Assembly (NCBI RefSeq): GCF_009758415.1 | Contig: NZ_WQRF01000001.1 | Span: 1,488,001-1,552,000 of the forward strand | Source: Devosia marina | GTDB taxonomy: Bacteria > Pseudomonadota > Alphaproteobacteria > Rhizobiales > Devosiaceae | Direction: 5' to 3' | Length of the DNA: 64,000 nt | Shown: positions 52,997 to 63,017 of the stretch, piece after piece | Layout: every line of letters starts with the position of its first letter | Position numbering within the stretch: the first letter of the stretch is position 1 | The notes under the pieces: generated by a model | Told to the model about the DNA's origin: nothing | What the model saw: only the letters and a program-made list of their open reading frames with translations | The model's database searches: none | Made by a program: the position numbers and the translations under genes

Positions 52997-53355
52997 ATTC
53001 CCGCAAGAAAATGGGACCTGTCGGGGCGTTTCATCGTTGCGCCCGAAGGTTCGCGATAAGAAAGCGAGGCAAACTCGGGAGAAACGTCGTGGCGAACCTC
53101 TCCGTCTCGAATACCGTCCGCGATGTGGCCGGCCGGAGGCGAAACTGTCCTATCACGCAGTCCTGTGACCAACGCGCATTTCTGCCTGGAGGTTTTCTGG
53201 GCCTGTTGGGGACAGTGGCAGTTGTGCTCGAAAAGCTGCGGCGTCTGCACGTCGCGTTCGCGATAGCCATTGCGCTGCACCAGGGCCACCAGCTTCCCAT
53301 TCAATGGAGCGAAACGCGCTTTCCCGCATTACCGATGTGCATTTGGAGAAAGCTG

Positions 53356-53565
53356 ATGCAGAATGCCGCACCGGACCCTTGGGTCGATCCCCTTTTCGAG
53401 CTCCGGGTACGTGAAACCGCGTACTTTCTATGGGAACAAGCTGGTCGACCCGTTGGTCAGGAACAACAATACTGGTTTGAAGCCCTCGATCGTTGCCTGC
53501 GCGAAAGACAAGCTGACGAAATGATTCAAGAGCCACCCCCCGCTTTGCCGAAAGGCCATTCCTGA
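53356..53565 (+). CDS. DUF2934 domain protein
   Basis: This is a 69-residue protein with the DUF2934 pattern of a conserved helix, VRETAYFLWEQAGRPVGQE followed by WFEALDRC. The ATG has GGAG upstream and its TGA overlaps the treZ start (TGATG), so it is co-translated with treZ. DUF2934 proteins often sit near glycogen or trehalose genes in rhizobia-like bacteria; their function is not known. Confidence 0.75.
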   Translation: MQNAAPDPWVDPLFELRVRETAYFLWEQAGRPVGQEQQYWFEALDRCLRERQADEMIQEPPPALPKGHS

Positions 53566-55277
53566 TGTCACATTGGGGTGTAAAGCGGATAGGCGCTCAG
53601 TGGCGGGCCGGATTATGGGCGCCTTCCGCCAGCATGGTGGCCGTTGAAAATGGGAGAGAGCGGCCCATCCCCCTCCTTCGTAGCGACAATGGTTTCTGGG
53701 AAGCGGCCTTCACTGCTGAAGAAGGTGAGGACTACAGCTTCATCGTTGACGACGAACGCTATCCCGATCCGGCCAGCCGCCTGCAGGTCTCGGACGTCCA
53801 CGGGCCTTCACGCCTTGTTTCGGGCGTGGATTTCGAGTGGTCACCTTCCTGGAAAGGTCGCCCCTTCAATGAATATGTCCTTTACGAACTACACATAGGC
53901 ACCTTTGCACCGACCGGAACATTCCGCGCCGCGGCCGAGAAGATGGAGGAATTGGCAAAGCTCGGTTTCACCGCAATCGAGATCATGCCGATCAGCCAGT
54001 TTCCCGGGTCGCGAGGCTGGGGCTATGACGGGGTGCTGCCCTTTGCCCCACATCCAAGCTACGGCACACCCAACGATCTGAGGCATCTCGTCAATACCGC
54101 GCAGAGCCACGGGCTATGCGTCATTCTTGACGTGGTCATGAACCATTTCGGTCCAGACGGCGCCTATCTCCACGCGATTGCGCCGGAATTTTTCGACCCG
54201 GACCGGCACACACCCTGGGGCGCTGCCATCGACTTCTCGCAGAAAGCGGTGCGTCAGTTCTGGATCGATTGCGCCCTTATGTGGCTAAACGAGTACCGGC
54301 TCGACGGGCTGCGGCTCGATGCGGTGCATCAAATCCAGGGCGAAGGGGCGCCGGAGTTCATGATGGAATTGGGCCAGGCTGTCCGGAAACTGGACTTGGG
54401 CAGGCCGCTCCATCTCATCGTCGAGGATGAACGTAACGAGCCCACTTTGCGCGAGTCGGGGCTTTATGCCGCCAGTTGGAACGATGATTTCCACCATGCG
54501 GTGCATACAAGCCTGACCGGCGAAAGCCAGGATTACTATGTCTCTTTCGCACACGACCCGATTGCAGATCTGGTTCGGGCGTTGGAGCGTGGACATATCG
54601 AGGAAGGCCAGCCGCGAGTTGGGCTCGACACGCCACGCGGTTCGGACTGCGCCCATTTGCCGGTCACCAGCTTTGTCAATGCCATCCAGACCCATGATCA
54701 GGTCGGCAACCGCGCCCAAGGTGAACGGCTGCTGGCGCTGGCGGACGAAAGCGCCGTAAAGACGGCATACGCCTTACTGCTCACTGCTCCCTACACGCCC
54801 ATGATATTCATGGGCGAGGAACGCGGCGCCGTGTCTCCATTCCAGTTCTTCGCCCACTACGAGGGGGATCTTGCTGAAGCGGTGCGCCAGGGGCGGGCCG
54901 AGGAATTCGCGGGCATCGCCGCACTTGGAGAGGCGGTACCCGACCCTATCGATCCGGCAACCCTCCGGCGCTCCCGGCTGGATTGGTCCTCATCTCCGGC
55001 CGCTGATGACTGGCTGCGGCTCACTCAGCAGGTCCTCGCATTTCGTAAGGCCTGTATATTCCCGCTGACCGCGACCTCGCGCCAGCATAGTGCGGCTCAC
55101 GTCGTCGGCGACAAGGCCTTGACTGTGCACTGGCAGTTCGAGGCGGGCGAGTTGATTGTTGATCTCAATTTTGGAGAGGTAGGTCGGCACGCGCCAAGGG
55201 CGCGCGCGCCCGACTTCGCGCTCTTCGACCTCAAACGCGATCCCTACGCCCTTGCCGTCTGGAGCAAATTGACATGA
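53565..55277 (+). CDS. treZ: malto-oligosyltrehalose trehalohydrolase
   Basis: This is a 570-residue GH13 enzyme that releases trehalose from malto-oligosyltrehalose. It has an N-terminal CBM48-like domain (VKRIGAQWRAGLWAPSA) and a barrel with VILDVVMNHFGPDG, the nucleophile Asp in GLRLDAVHQI near 253, the acid/base Glu in LIVEDERNEPT near 287 and IQTHDQVGN. Length is normal for TreZ. Its last four bases overlap the treY start, so trehalose formation from glycogen is encoded in one operon. Confidence 0.93.
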   Translation: MSHWGVKRIGAQWRAGLWAPSASMVAVENGRERPIPLLRSDNGFWEAAFTAEEGEDYSFIVDDERYPDPASRLQVSDVHGPSRLVSGVDFEWSPSWKGRPFNEYVLYELHIGTFAPTGTFRAAAEKMEELAKLGFTAIEIMPISQFPGSRGWGYDGVLPFAPHPSYGTPNDLRHLVNTAQSHGLCVILDVVMNHFGPDGAYLHAIAPEFFDPDRHTPWGAAIDFSQKAVRQFWIDCALMWLNEYRLDGLRLDAVHQIQGEGAPEFMMELGQAVRKLDLGRPLHLIVEDERNEPTLRESGLYAASWNDDFHHAVHTSLTGESQDYYVSFAHDPIADLVRALERGHIEEGQPRVGLDTPRGSDCAHLPVTSFVNAIQTHDQVGNRAQGERLLALADESAVKTAYALLLTAPYTPMIFMGEERGAVSPFQFFAHYEGDLAEAVRQGRAEEFAGIAALGEAVPDPIDPATLRRSRLDWSSSPAADDWLRLTQQVLAFRKACIFPLTATSRQHSAAHVVGDKALTVHWQFEAGELIVDLNFGEVGRHAPRARAPDFALFDLKRDPYALAVWSKLT

Positions 55278-57538
55278 TGCACTCGGCCCCGACCGCCACA
55301 TACCGGGTACAGTTGCGGGAGGGCGTCGACTTCGACAATCTTGCCCGGCATGTCGACTATATCGCTGGTCTGGGCATGTCCCATCTCTACCTCTCCCCGA
55401 TCTTCACCGCATCGAGCGGCTCTACCCATGGCTACGATGTCATCAATCCGAATCAGATTGATCCCGCATTGGGTGGGCGACGGGCATTTGAACGTCTTGT
55501 GGCGACCGCAAGGCGAGCAGGACTGGGGATCGTGCTCGACATCGTTCCGAACCACACCGCTTTCACCTTGGAGAATCCCTGGCTGCAGGAGGTGCTAAGG
55601 GAGGGAAAGAACAGCGCCTATGCCAGGCATTTCGATATCGATTGGAATGCGGGGCCGCTGGTATTGCCCATTCTGCCCCAACCTTTCGAGCAAATGCTGG
55701 CCGCCGGCCGCTTCAGCGCAAATGGCGGCTATTTCGTCTTCGACGAAACGCAGATTCCCCTTGCGGAGACGGCGCGTGAAGACGTCACTGAAACTGACGC
55801 GTTGCGAAAGCTGCATGAGCAGCAGCATTGGCGCCTCAGACACTGGGAAGCCGAACGCGATTCAATTACCCACCGTCGCTTTTTCAACATCACAAGCTTG
55901 ATCGGCATGCGCGTCGAGGATCCCGAGGTCTTCGATGATACCCATGCCCTGACGCTGGACCTGGTCCGGGCTGGATTGGTCGATGGCTTGCGCGTGGACC
56001 ATATCGATGGACTTGCCGACCCGGCCGCTTATCTCGAACGATTGTCGCAAGCGCTCCCCGGCACGCCCATATGGGTCGAAAAAATTCTGGTGGGCGAAGA
56101 ACGCCTGCCCGAAAACTGGAACACGGTGGGCACGACCGGTTACGAATCTGCCCGTCTGCTGGCGCGCGCGCTTACGCACAGCCAGGGTATTGAAGAACTG
56201 GATCAAATCTGGCGCGATCTGGTCCAGGAGCCAGACAGTTTTCCGCAGGCGCTGACCCGAGCCAAGAAAGACATCCTCGAGTTCGAACTCGCGGCTGAAC
56301 TGCACCAGCTCGTCGCCTTGGCTGCCGCTGCGCTCCAGGCCTCACCGCTCGCAGAACCGGGTCCCGAGACGCTGCGGGAAGCTGTCATGGCCCTGCTCGG
56401 GGCCGTGCCACGCTACCGGACCTATATAGACAGCAACGGCATCGAGGAAGCTGACCACGCCATCGTCACCCGAATGAGCGAAACGGCAGCAAGGGGCCTG
56501 CGTTCGGAGGTCGGCGTTAAGGCGGTGGCCTCGCTCATGCAGTCGCCAGATACAGCGCAGGCGCGGACCTTCGCCTTGCGTTTCCAGCAGGTGTCTGGCG
56601 CTCTGCTTGCCAAGGCGCAGGAAGATACCGCCGGCTTCCGGTGGTCACGCTACCTGGCTGCCAACGAAGTCGGCGCCGAACCGGCCGAGCCGACCGTGGA
56701 TCAACGGGAGGCCGACCAGTTCCTGTCAGGTCGAACCCCTTGGGACATGAACCTGAGTTCGACGCACGACACCAAGCGTTCCGAGGACTCGCGCATGCGC
56801 ATGGTGGCAATCAGCCATCAGCCGGAGGGGTTCAAGGCCCTCTACCTTCGGGCCTGCGAGCTACGCGAAGCTGCCGAGGTCACCCCCGCCTGGCGCTGGT
56901 ACATTATCCAGACCTGTCTGGCCATTTGGGACCCAGCCGACGCGCATCTCGACGAGCGTTTGCGCGATCACATTCGCAAGGCCATGCGTGAAGCCAAGCA
57001 AGCCAGTTTCTGGACCAAGCCCAACGAGGATGCTGAGAACAAGGCCATCGCTTTTGCCCATGCGGCGGTTGCGCTATGGCGCGACACTCTGCCGATCGAA
57101 CTCGAGCAGTTGGTGTCGAGCGCGGACACGCTGATCCTCACCCAGCTTGCCCTTAAGGCTCTCCTGCCGGGCTTTCCCGACTTTTATCGCGGCAGCGAAA
57201 CCGTCTTGCTTGCGTTGACCGACCCGGACAACCGACGCCCTGTGGACTGGGGGAGCTTAGCCGCCGGCACCGTCAGTAGCCCGATCGCCACAGCCAAGAT
57301 GAACCTGACCCGTGAACTGCTTGGGTTGCGCAAGACCGAACGCAAATTCCTCGAGCGGGCAGCGAGCAAGGTCGTTCTCAACCCGAACAGCGTCTTGTTG
57401 CGCCGGAGCGACGGGCAGCGGGCTTTGGTTGCCGGTTTCTCCACTGATCTGCCTGCCATTATCGAGCCGATCTGGCACACCGAGATCAACCGTAAGGTGA
57501 TCTTTGTCGGATGGGACACCGAAATGTCCGCCACATAG
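55274..57538 (+). CDS. treY: malto-oligosyltrehalose synthase
   Basis: This is a 754-residue GH13 intramolecular transglucosylase, which turns the reducing-end alpha-1,4 bond of maltodextrin into alpha,alpha-1,1. The N-terminus TATYRVQLREGVDFDNLARH is diagnostic. The nucleophile is in GLRVDHIDGL near 241 and the acid/base Glu in WVEKILVGEE near 268; late markers include MNLSSTHDTKRSED and FPDFYRGSE. It acts in the cytoplasm on glycogen-derived chains trimmed by the adjacent debranching enzyme. Confidence 0.95.
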   Translation: MMHSAPTATYRVQLREGVDFDNLARHVDYIAGLGMSHLYLSPIFTASSGSTHGYDVINPNQIDPALGGRRAFERLVATARRAGLGIVLDIVPNHTAFTLENPWLQEVLREGKNSAYARHFDIDWNAGPLVLPILPQPFEQMLAAGRFSANGGYFVFDETQIPLAETAREDVTETDALRKLHEQQHWRLRHWEAERDSITHRRFFNITSLIGMRVEDPEVFDDTHALTLDLVRAGLVDGLRVDHIDGLADPAAYLERLSQALPGTPIWVEKILVGEERLPENWNTVGTTGYESARLLARALTHSQGIEELDQIWRDLVQEPDSFPQALTRAKKDILEFELAAELHQLVALAAAALQASPLAEPGPETLREAVMALLGAVPRYRTYIDSNGIEEADHAIVTRMSETAARGLRSEVGVKAVASLMQSPDTAQARTFALRFQQVSGALLAKAQEDTAGFRWSRYLAANEVGAEPAEPTVDQREADQFLSGRTPWDMNLSSTHDTKRSEDSRMRMVAISHQPEGFKALYLRACELREAAEVTPAWRWYIIQTCLAIWDPADAHLDERLRDHIRKAMREAKQASFWTKPNEDAENKAIAFAHAAVALWRDTLPIELEQLVSSADTLILTQLALKALLPGFPDFYRGSETVLLALTDPDNRRPVDWGSLAAGTVSSPIATAKMNLTRELLGLRKTERKFLERAASKVVLNPNSVLLRRSDGQRALVAGFSTDLPAIIEPIWHTEINRKVIFVGWDTEMSAT

Positions 57539-57626
57539 CCGACCTGCCGGAACTGGCGTGGAGTCATCCACGTTCACAAGCAACTCTCCAGCGGACCCAA
57601 CCCGCTCCACCCCAGGAACCACTCCA

Positions 57627-59687
57627 ATGCGTAAAGCGCAAAACCCCAAGCCGACCTTTGATCATCACGCCGGCCGGCCTGATATCCTGGGCGCGGAGTT
57701 CATGGGCGAGGGCACCAATTTCGCCCTGTTCTCCGAGCACGCTCAGCGGGTCGAGCTGTGTCTGTTTGACAAGTCGGGAGCCAATGAAATCCACCGCCTG
57801 GATCTGCCGGCCATGGAAGGCGGCATCTGGTTCGGTTATCTTCCTGGCATCAAGCCCGGCCAGGTCTATGGCTACCGCGTGCATGGTCCCTATGCCCCCG
57901 AAGAGGGCCATCGCTTCAACCCCAACAAGCTGCTGCTCGACCCCTATGCCCGTGAACTCAAGGGCGAGATCGTCTGGGACGACGCTCTGCATGGCTATAC
58001 AATCGGCGAGGATGACCTGAGCTTTGATGAGCGCGATAGCGCCCCATTCATGCCCAAGGGCGTTGTTGCCGATCCGGCATTCGACTGGGACACCGACCGG
58101 GCCCTGCGAACCCGCTGGCAGGACACGGTGATCTACGAAGGGCATGTGCGTGGCCTCACCATGCTGCATCCCGATATCCCGCAAGATCTGCGCGGCACCT
58201 TCCAGGGGCTGGCGAGCGATCCCATCATCGAGCATTTGCACAAGATCGGCGCAACCACCATCGAACTGCTGCCGGTGCACGCCTTCGCCAATGATCGCTA
58301 CCTGGTCGAGAAAGGGCTCTCAAACTATTGGGGTTATTCCACCCTTTCCTTCTTCGCCCCGCACGCGCGCTATCTGCACACCGGTCAGATCCGCGAAGTG
58401 AAGCAAGCCATCCGCAAATTTCATGCCGCCGGCATCGAGGTTATCCTCGACGTGGTGTTCAACCATACCTGTGAAGGCAACGAACTGGGCTCGACCCTTT
58501 CCTTCCGCGGCATCGACAACGCCAGCTACTATCTACTATCGCCCGAAAACCCTCGGCACAGTTTTGACACGACCGGTACCGGCAATACGCTCAATGTCGC
58601 CCATCCCATGGTTCTGCGTATGGTGCTCGACAGCCTGCGCTATTGGGTGCAGGCCATGCATGTCGACGGGTTCCGCTTCGACCTTGCTTCAACCCTGGGC
58701 CGGGAATCGGAGGGCTTCGAGCGTGATGGCTCATTCTTCAACGCCTTGCGACAGGATCCAGTGCTGGCCGGGGTCAAGCTGATTGCCGAGCCTTGGGACA
58801 TTGGTGACGGGGGCTACCAGGTCGGCGGCTATCGTTGGCCGTTCCGGGAATGGAACGACAAGTTCCGCGACGATACGCGGGCATTCTGGCGCAAGGATCC
58901 GGGCCGGATCGCGGCAATGTCCGAACGCCTGTCAGGTTCGCCCGTCCAGTTTAACCACAGCCACCGCCCGGCCACATCAAGCATAAATTTCGTTGCCGCC
59001 CACGATGGCTACACGCTTTGGGACACCCTGAGTTTCAACGAGAAGCACAACCAGGCCAACGGCGAAGACAACAATGACGGTCACGACCACAACCTGTCGG
59101 ACAATATGGGCGCAGAGGGCGAGACCGAGGACGAAGCCATCCTGCGAGCCAGGCTGCGCCGGGCCAAAGCCATGCTGGCTACCGTTCTGCTTAGTCAGGG
59201 CGTACCGATGATCCTTGCAGGAGACGAATTCGGCAATAGCCAGAGTGGGAACAACAACGCCTATTGCCAGGATAATGAGATCAGCTGGCTCGACTGGAGC
59301 AAGGCGCGATCGGAACTGATTGAGGCCGTCTCGGTGCTGAGCAAGTTGCGCAGGGAGACGAGCCTGTCCCGCGCCCGTTTCGGCGTCGCGCAGAACGATG
59401 GCCCTGACGAGAATCCGGTGCTGGAATGGCTCCACCCCGATGGCAGAGCCATGGGAGACGCCGATTGGGAAGACGCCGAATTGAGATGCTTCGGCCTGAA
59501 GATCGTCTTCCCGCTCGACCCGGAACTGCTCATCGTGCTCAACGCGGGCGACGACCGCCAATTCCTGCTGCCCGAGGGCTCCTGGACACGGCATATTGAT
59601 ACAACAGAGCGGTCATTCGTGGAGACCACTCCCGAGTCTGGATCAGTCGCGGTGCCATGGCAGGGGGTCCAGGTTTACGGGCGCTGA
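57627..59687 (+). CDS. glgX: glycogen debranching enzyme
   Basis: This is a 686-residue GH13 isoamylase-type enzyme with an N-terminal CBM48 domain (GAEFMGEGTNFALFSEHA) and catalytic regions VILDVVFNHT, the nucleophile Asp in VDGFRFDLASTL near 351, the acid/base Glu in LIAEPWDIG near 387 and NFVAAHDGY. It cuts alpha-1,6 branches so that TreY and TreZ can work on linear chains. The ATG at 57627 has AGGA upstream; the reading to 57504 overlaps treY and is unlikely. An 88-bp gap separates it from treY. Confidence 0.93.
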   Translation: MRKAQNPKPTFDHHAGRPDILGAEFMGEGTNFALFSEHAQRVELCLFDKSGANEIHRLDLPAMEGGIWFGYLPGIKPGQVYGYRVHGPYAPEEGHRFNPNKLLLDPYARELKGEIVWDDALHGYTIGEDDLSFDERDSAPFMPKGVVADPAFDWDTDRALRTRWQDTVIYEGHVRGLTMLHPDIPQDLRGTFQGLASDPIIEHLHKIGATTIELLPVHAFANDRYLVEKGLSNYWGYSTLSFFAPHARYLHTGQIREVKQAIRKFHAAGIEVILDVVFNHTCEGNELGSTLSFRGIDNASYYLLSPENPRHSFDTTGTGNTLNVAHPMVLRMVLDSLRYWVQAMHVDGFRFDLASTLGRESEGFERDGSFFNALRQDPVLAGVKLIAEPWDIGDGGYQVGGYRWPFREWNDKFRDDTRAFWRKDPGRIAAMSERLSGSPVQFNHSHRPATSSINFVAAHDGYTLWDTLSFNEKHNQANGEDNNDGHDHNLSDNMGAEGETEDEAILRARLRRAKAMLATVLLSQGVPMILAGDEFGNSQSGNNNAYCQDNEISWLDWSKARSELIEAVSVLSKLRRETSLSRARFGVAQNDGPDENPVLEWLHPDGRAMGDADWEDAELRCFGLKIVFPLDPELLIVLNAGDDRQFLLPEGSWTRHIDTTERSFVETTPESGSVAVPWQGVQVYGR

Positions 59688-59689
59688 AC

Positions 59690-60085
59690 CCCTTCGGGCG
59701 GACGTGGATGGATGCGTTGGGACGTGCTCGGGCCAGTAAGTGGATGATCGCTCCGCTTAGATGGCCGCGATCCGCGACCATGTCGCCGACCACCTCTCGT
59801 GTTGCCTGAAGAGCGAGAACGGCCGCATTGTCTGAGGCCAGACCGGATGCCAAAGTGATTGCGACAGGCAGTCCATTCGCGTCGACCATGGCATTGATTA
59901 TGGTGATCAGGTCTCCAGGAGAACGGCCGATGGCGTGATCCGCCCCCTCTTAACAGTGGCCGCGTGCTGGTGGGCTCGGATGATTGAAGAGCCGATGAAT
60001 TGCATAGAATCTGGGGGTCTGGCGGCCAGTTCCTCGAACACCCGCACCCAAACACCCGCCTTGCCATTATTTGTCGTTTTAGTCC
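59690..60085 (-). pseudogene. IS5-family (IS427-like) transposase remnant
   Basis: Two frames together give the IS427-type order: AGVWVRVFEELAARP, then FIGSSIIRAHQHAATVKRGR, a frameshift near 59940, then IGRSPGDLITIINAMVDANG, ITLASGLASDN and VRPKG. The N-terminal part and both ends are missing. It begins three bases after the glgX stop, so this side is a recent-looking junction. Confidence 0.75.
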
Positions 60086-60440
60086 CACAGGTTGGACTGT
60101 GGCAGGCCGAACTCGCTGGAAGTTTCTGTTTCTGGCCCACTGGTCGGACTGGTCGAGCCACTGGTGGGACTGGCCTTTGATTTTCGATGCTCGGCCAATT
60201 GGGAATAAGATGGGTGGGTGTTTCGCCAGTGACGTCGGTCCGCGCATCCGTCAAATACCATTCCACCGTCATCCGAGTCTGATAATAAGCGCTTTCCCAC
60301 TGGCGCACGAAGGCCACGGTCCTCCAGCTCCTTGAGGTACCGATTGGCCATGGACTTGCTCTTGCCCAGAACGTTGGCGGCGCCACGGGAACCAAAACCC
60401 AGGCGACCATATCCTCGGCAAAGCAGGAATTCTCACCCCA
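60086..60440 (-). pseudogene. frameshifted helix-turn-helix-like gene remnant
   Basis: One frame encodes SMANRYLKELEDRG, and after a frameshift another gives AFVRQWESAYYQTRMTVEWY and DARTDVTGETPTHLIPNW, then a repeat-like PVPPVARPVRPVG tail. This resembles a small plasmid- or island-borne protein seen in rhizobia whose function is not known. Broken frames and the neighbouring IS remnant point to decay. From 60441 to 60709 nothing is recognised. Confidence 0.4.
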
Positions 60441-60709
60441 TTCGTCGCCTTGGTGCCACCTGGGGTTCGTCGTGTTTCCAATGAGAAAGCGGTGTGCTGG
60501 TGGATATGGCCATGCTCCCAGGACTCGGGTTGACGCCGCAGATCATGCCGTCAAGGTCTTTGGCTGACACCGCCCGGGAATGGCCGAACAACGGTAGGGG
60601 TTTGTGCGCCTCGCGCAGGGATGAAGGAAACATCCATCGGGATGGATGCAATCAAATCTGGTTGCGCACCAACGCCGTAGTGATTCAGAGCAATCACGAG
60701 ACATAAGTT

Positions 60710-61807
60710 ATGGCATCGAACCAAAAAACTCCCGGCACCCAAGTCAGCGGGCGTCGCAAGAGGCGCTTCGGCTGGATGGTGGCGGGCTTTTTGCTGGTCG
60801 CTGCCGTTTCTGCCTATGCCTACTTGGAACGCCCGTGGGAGGAAAAACCCGTCCGCGTCAGCGTCGAGATAGCCGAACAGGACCAGCTAATACAGGCTTT
60901 GGCGGTGAATGGCAGAGTTGTGGCGCGTGAAACCATCCAGGTTCGCTCCGCTGTCTCAGGGATGGCTGTCTCAGTCGGAGCAGGCGAGGGGGAAAGCGTG
61001 AGCGCCAACGAGGTGTTGGTGCAACTCGATACTGCCCAACCTCGCGCGCTGCTCGAACAAGCGCAAGCCGCGCTGGATGCCGGCTTGGTGCGCCAGCAAC
61101 AGGCCGAGGCTAATGCGGCACGCGCGCGAGCCCTAGGCGAAAATACGCCGCGCTCCACTCGCGAAGACGCTGAACTTGCGCTGACTGAGGCCAGCAATGA
61201 AGTGTCGCGCCTTGCAGCCGCGCTCGACCAGGCCAGAAGTCAGTTGGAGCAATATACGATCAAATCACCAATCGACGGGGTTGTGCTGGATCGGTCCATT
61301 GATCGCGGACAATTGGTGGCTACACAGACCAATCTCTACACTGTCGCTGACCTCAGCGAACTGCTGGTCGAGACAAACGTCGACGAGTTGTATTCCTCTC
61401 GCATTTCCAACGGCCTCGATGTCCTGCTCAGGCCAGCCGGCAATACTGTCGCTCAAGAAGGAACAATCGTATTTACCTCCCCCACTGTCGATACGACCAC
61501 GGGCGGACGGGCGATCAAAATTGCTTTTGGCACCCCGGTCGATCTGCCTGTCGGACTGACCGTAAACGCCAACATTATCGTGTCTGAGATAGACTCGGCC
61601 ATTTCCGTGCCGAGGGGAGCAATCGTGACGGCGGGCACGCAAAGCCATCTGTTACTTCTTGAAGACGGCGTGATCCGCGAGCAGGTCATCAATTTCGCGG
61701 ACTGGCCGGCCGAACGGGTCATGGTGACCGATGGAATTGAACCAGGCGATGTTGTGGTGCTCAATCCCTCGAGCGTGGTTCCGGGCCAGTTGGCGGTTGC
61801 GGAGTAG
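60710..61807 (+). CDS. periplasmic adaptor protein of an ABC efflux system
   Basis: This is a 365-residue HlyD/MacA-type adaptor with one membrane helix (about 21-40, FGWMVAGFLLVAAVSAYAYL), a lipoyl motif (GEGESVSANEVLVQLD), a short coiled coil (about 105-175), IKSPIDGVVLDRSIDRGQLV and a C-terminal barrel. It should connect the permease in the inner membrane to partner proteins outside. Two bases of spacer separate it from the permease frame region (TAGGCCTATG), so it is the first gene of a three-gene operon. The cargo is unknown. The ribosome site is weak. Confidence 0.87.
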   Translation: MASNQKTPGTQVSGRRKRRFGWMVAGFLLVAAVSAYAYLERPWEEKPVRVSVEIAEQDQLIQALAVNGRVVARETIQVRSAVSGMAVSVGAGEGESVSANEVLVQLDTAQPRALLEQAQAALDAGLVRQQQAEANAARARALGENTPRSTREDAELALTEASNEVSRLAAALDQARSQLEQYTIKSPIDGVVLDRSIDRGQLVATQTNLYTVADLSELLVETNVDELYSSRISNGLDVLLRPAGNTVAQEGTIVFTSPTVDTTTGGRAIKIAFGTPVDLPVGLTVNANIIVSEIDSAISVPRGAIVTAGTQSHLLLLEDGVIREQVINFADWPAERVMVTDGIEPGDVVVLNPSSVVPGQLAVAE

Positions 61808-61811
61808 GCCT

Positions 61812-63017
61812 ATGCTCTACGGTCTCAAGATCGCTACGCGCTATTTGACGGCAAACAAGGCACAAACTGGGTTGCTCATCACGGGCGTCGCCGTTGGCGT
61901 GTTCGTTTTCATATTCATGAGCGCCCTGATCGGAGGGCTTGCGGTATTTTTGGTGCAACGCACCGTCGGCGACATAGCGCATGTGACCATGGAAGCGCCC
62001 AGCCGTGACGCCAGCGCGTTGCTGCCCGAGAATTCTGGCCTGCTTATTGTTCGGCAGCGTGACACCACACAGCTAGAACTGTTGCGCACGGCAGATGCCT
62101 TCATCCCGCTGATCGAGGCGACACCCGGAGTGTCGGCAGTGTCGCCCCAAATCGTAGGCAACGGATTTCTGGTGCGGGGTCAGGCAACAGCACCCGTGGG
62201 CGTCACTGGCGTGCAGCCGGACAAAGTCTCTGCGATTGCCAATATCGGCAGGAACATCCGGGCAGGCAGCACCGACCTCAACAGTTCCAATGTGCTTCTG
62301 GGGACAAGCCTGGCTGAGGACCTGGGGTTGCGTGTCGGGCAGGTGGTGCGCCTTCGCTCCGCCAACGGGCTCGAACTGCCACTGGTTGTTGGTGGCCTAT
62401 TCGAACTTGGTTTGGACGCGCTGGATAGTCGCTCGGCCTTTGTCAGCCTTTCTGTCGCACGAACGCTGTTCGACGCTCCCCAAGGGATCTCACGTCTAGA
62501 AATCAAGCTCGACGACCTCAATCAGGCGGAGAACTATGCGCGCCAACTGGCAGCCGATACCGGCCTTGAGGCCAAGCCCTGGACGGAGGGCAACGCCCAA
62601 TTGCTGGATGGCCTGAGGGCGCAGGCCAATTCGGGCAATCTCATCAAGGGATTTGCACTGATTACCATCGTGATCGGCGTAGCCAGCGCGCTGCTGCTGT
62701 CGACCTACAGAAGACGGCCCGAAATTGGCATCATGCGCGCGATGGGGGCCACCCAAGGCTTTGTAATCTTCGTCTTTGTGACCCAGGGCACCATGATTGG
62801 TCTGCTTGGCGGACTTATAGGCGCCGGACTGGGATATGCGGCCCTTTCTCCCTTTCCTTTACCGGAAGTAGCACCGCAAGGGGGGTTGCCCATAGACGTC
62901 CGACAAGGCGCCTATGATCTGGCCATAACACTGACCACGATCGGCGCCATTCTGGCATCCATTCTTCCCGCCCGGGCCGCTGCCCGTGTCGACCCGGTCT
63001 CGGTGATCGGCCAATGA
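61812..63017 (+). CDS. ABC transporter permease (FtsX/MacB family)
   Basis: This is a 401-residue permease with one N-terminal membrane helix (about 18-45, LLITGVAVGVFVFIFMSALI), a large periplasmic domain (about 50-270) and three C-terminal helices near 285, 335 and 375, as in FtsX/LolC/MacB. Such proteins power export or lipoprotein release rather than import. The ATG at 61812 starts after the adaptor stop, and the ATPase gene overlaps its end by four bases. A MacAB- or DevBCA-like exporter is likely. Confidence 0.87.
   Translation: MLYGLKIATRYLTANKAQTGLLITGVAVGVFVFIFMSALIGGLAVFLVQRTVGDIAHVTMEAPSRDASALLPENSGLLIVRQRDTTQLELLRTADAFIPLIEATPGVSAVSPQIVGNGFLVRGQATAPVGVTGVQPDKVSAIANIGRNIRAGSTDLNSSNVLLGTSLAEDLGLRVGQVVRLRSANGLELPLVVGGLFELGLDALDSRSAFVSLSVARTLFDAPQGISRLEIKLDDLNQAENYARQLAADTGLEAKPWTEGNAQLLDGLRAQANSGNLIKGFALITIVIGVASALLLSTYRRRPEIGIMRAMGATQGFVIFVFVTQGTMIGLLGGLIGAGLGYAALSPFPLPEVAPQGGLPIDVRQGAYDLAITLTTIGAILASILPARAAARVDPVSVIGQ

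Noticed and set aside
53011-53355. N-terminal extension of the DUF2934 frame
   Set aside because: The extension has no conserved pattern and no good start; the ATG at 53356 has GGAG upstream and gives the normal DUF2934 size.
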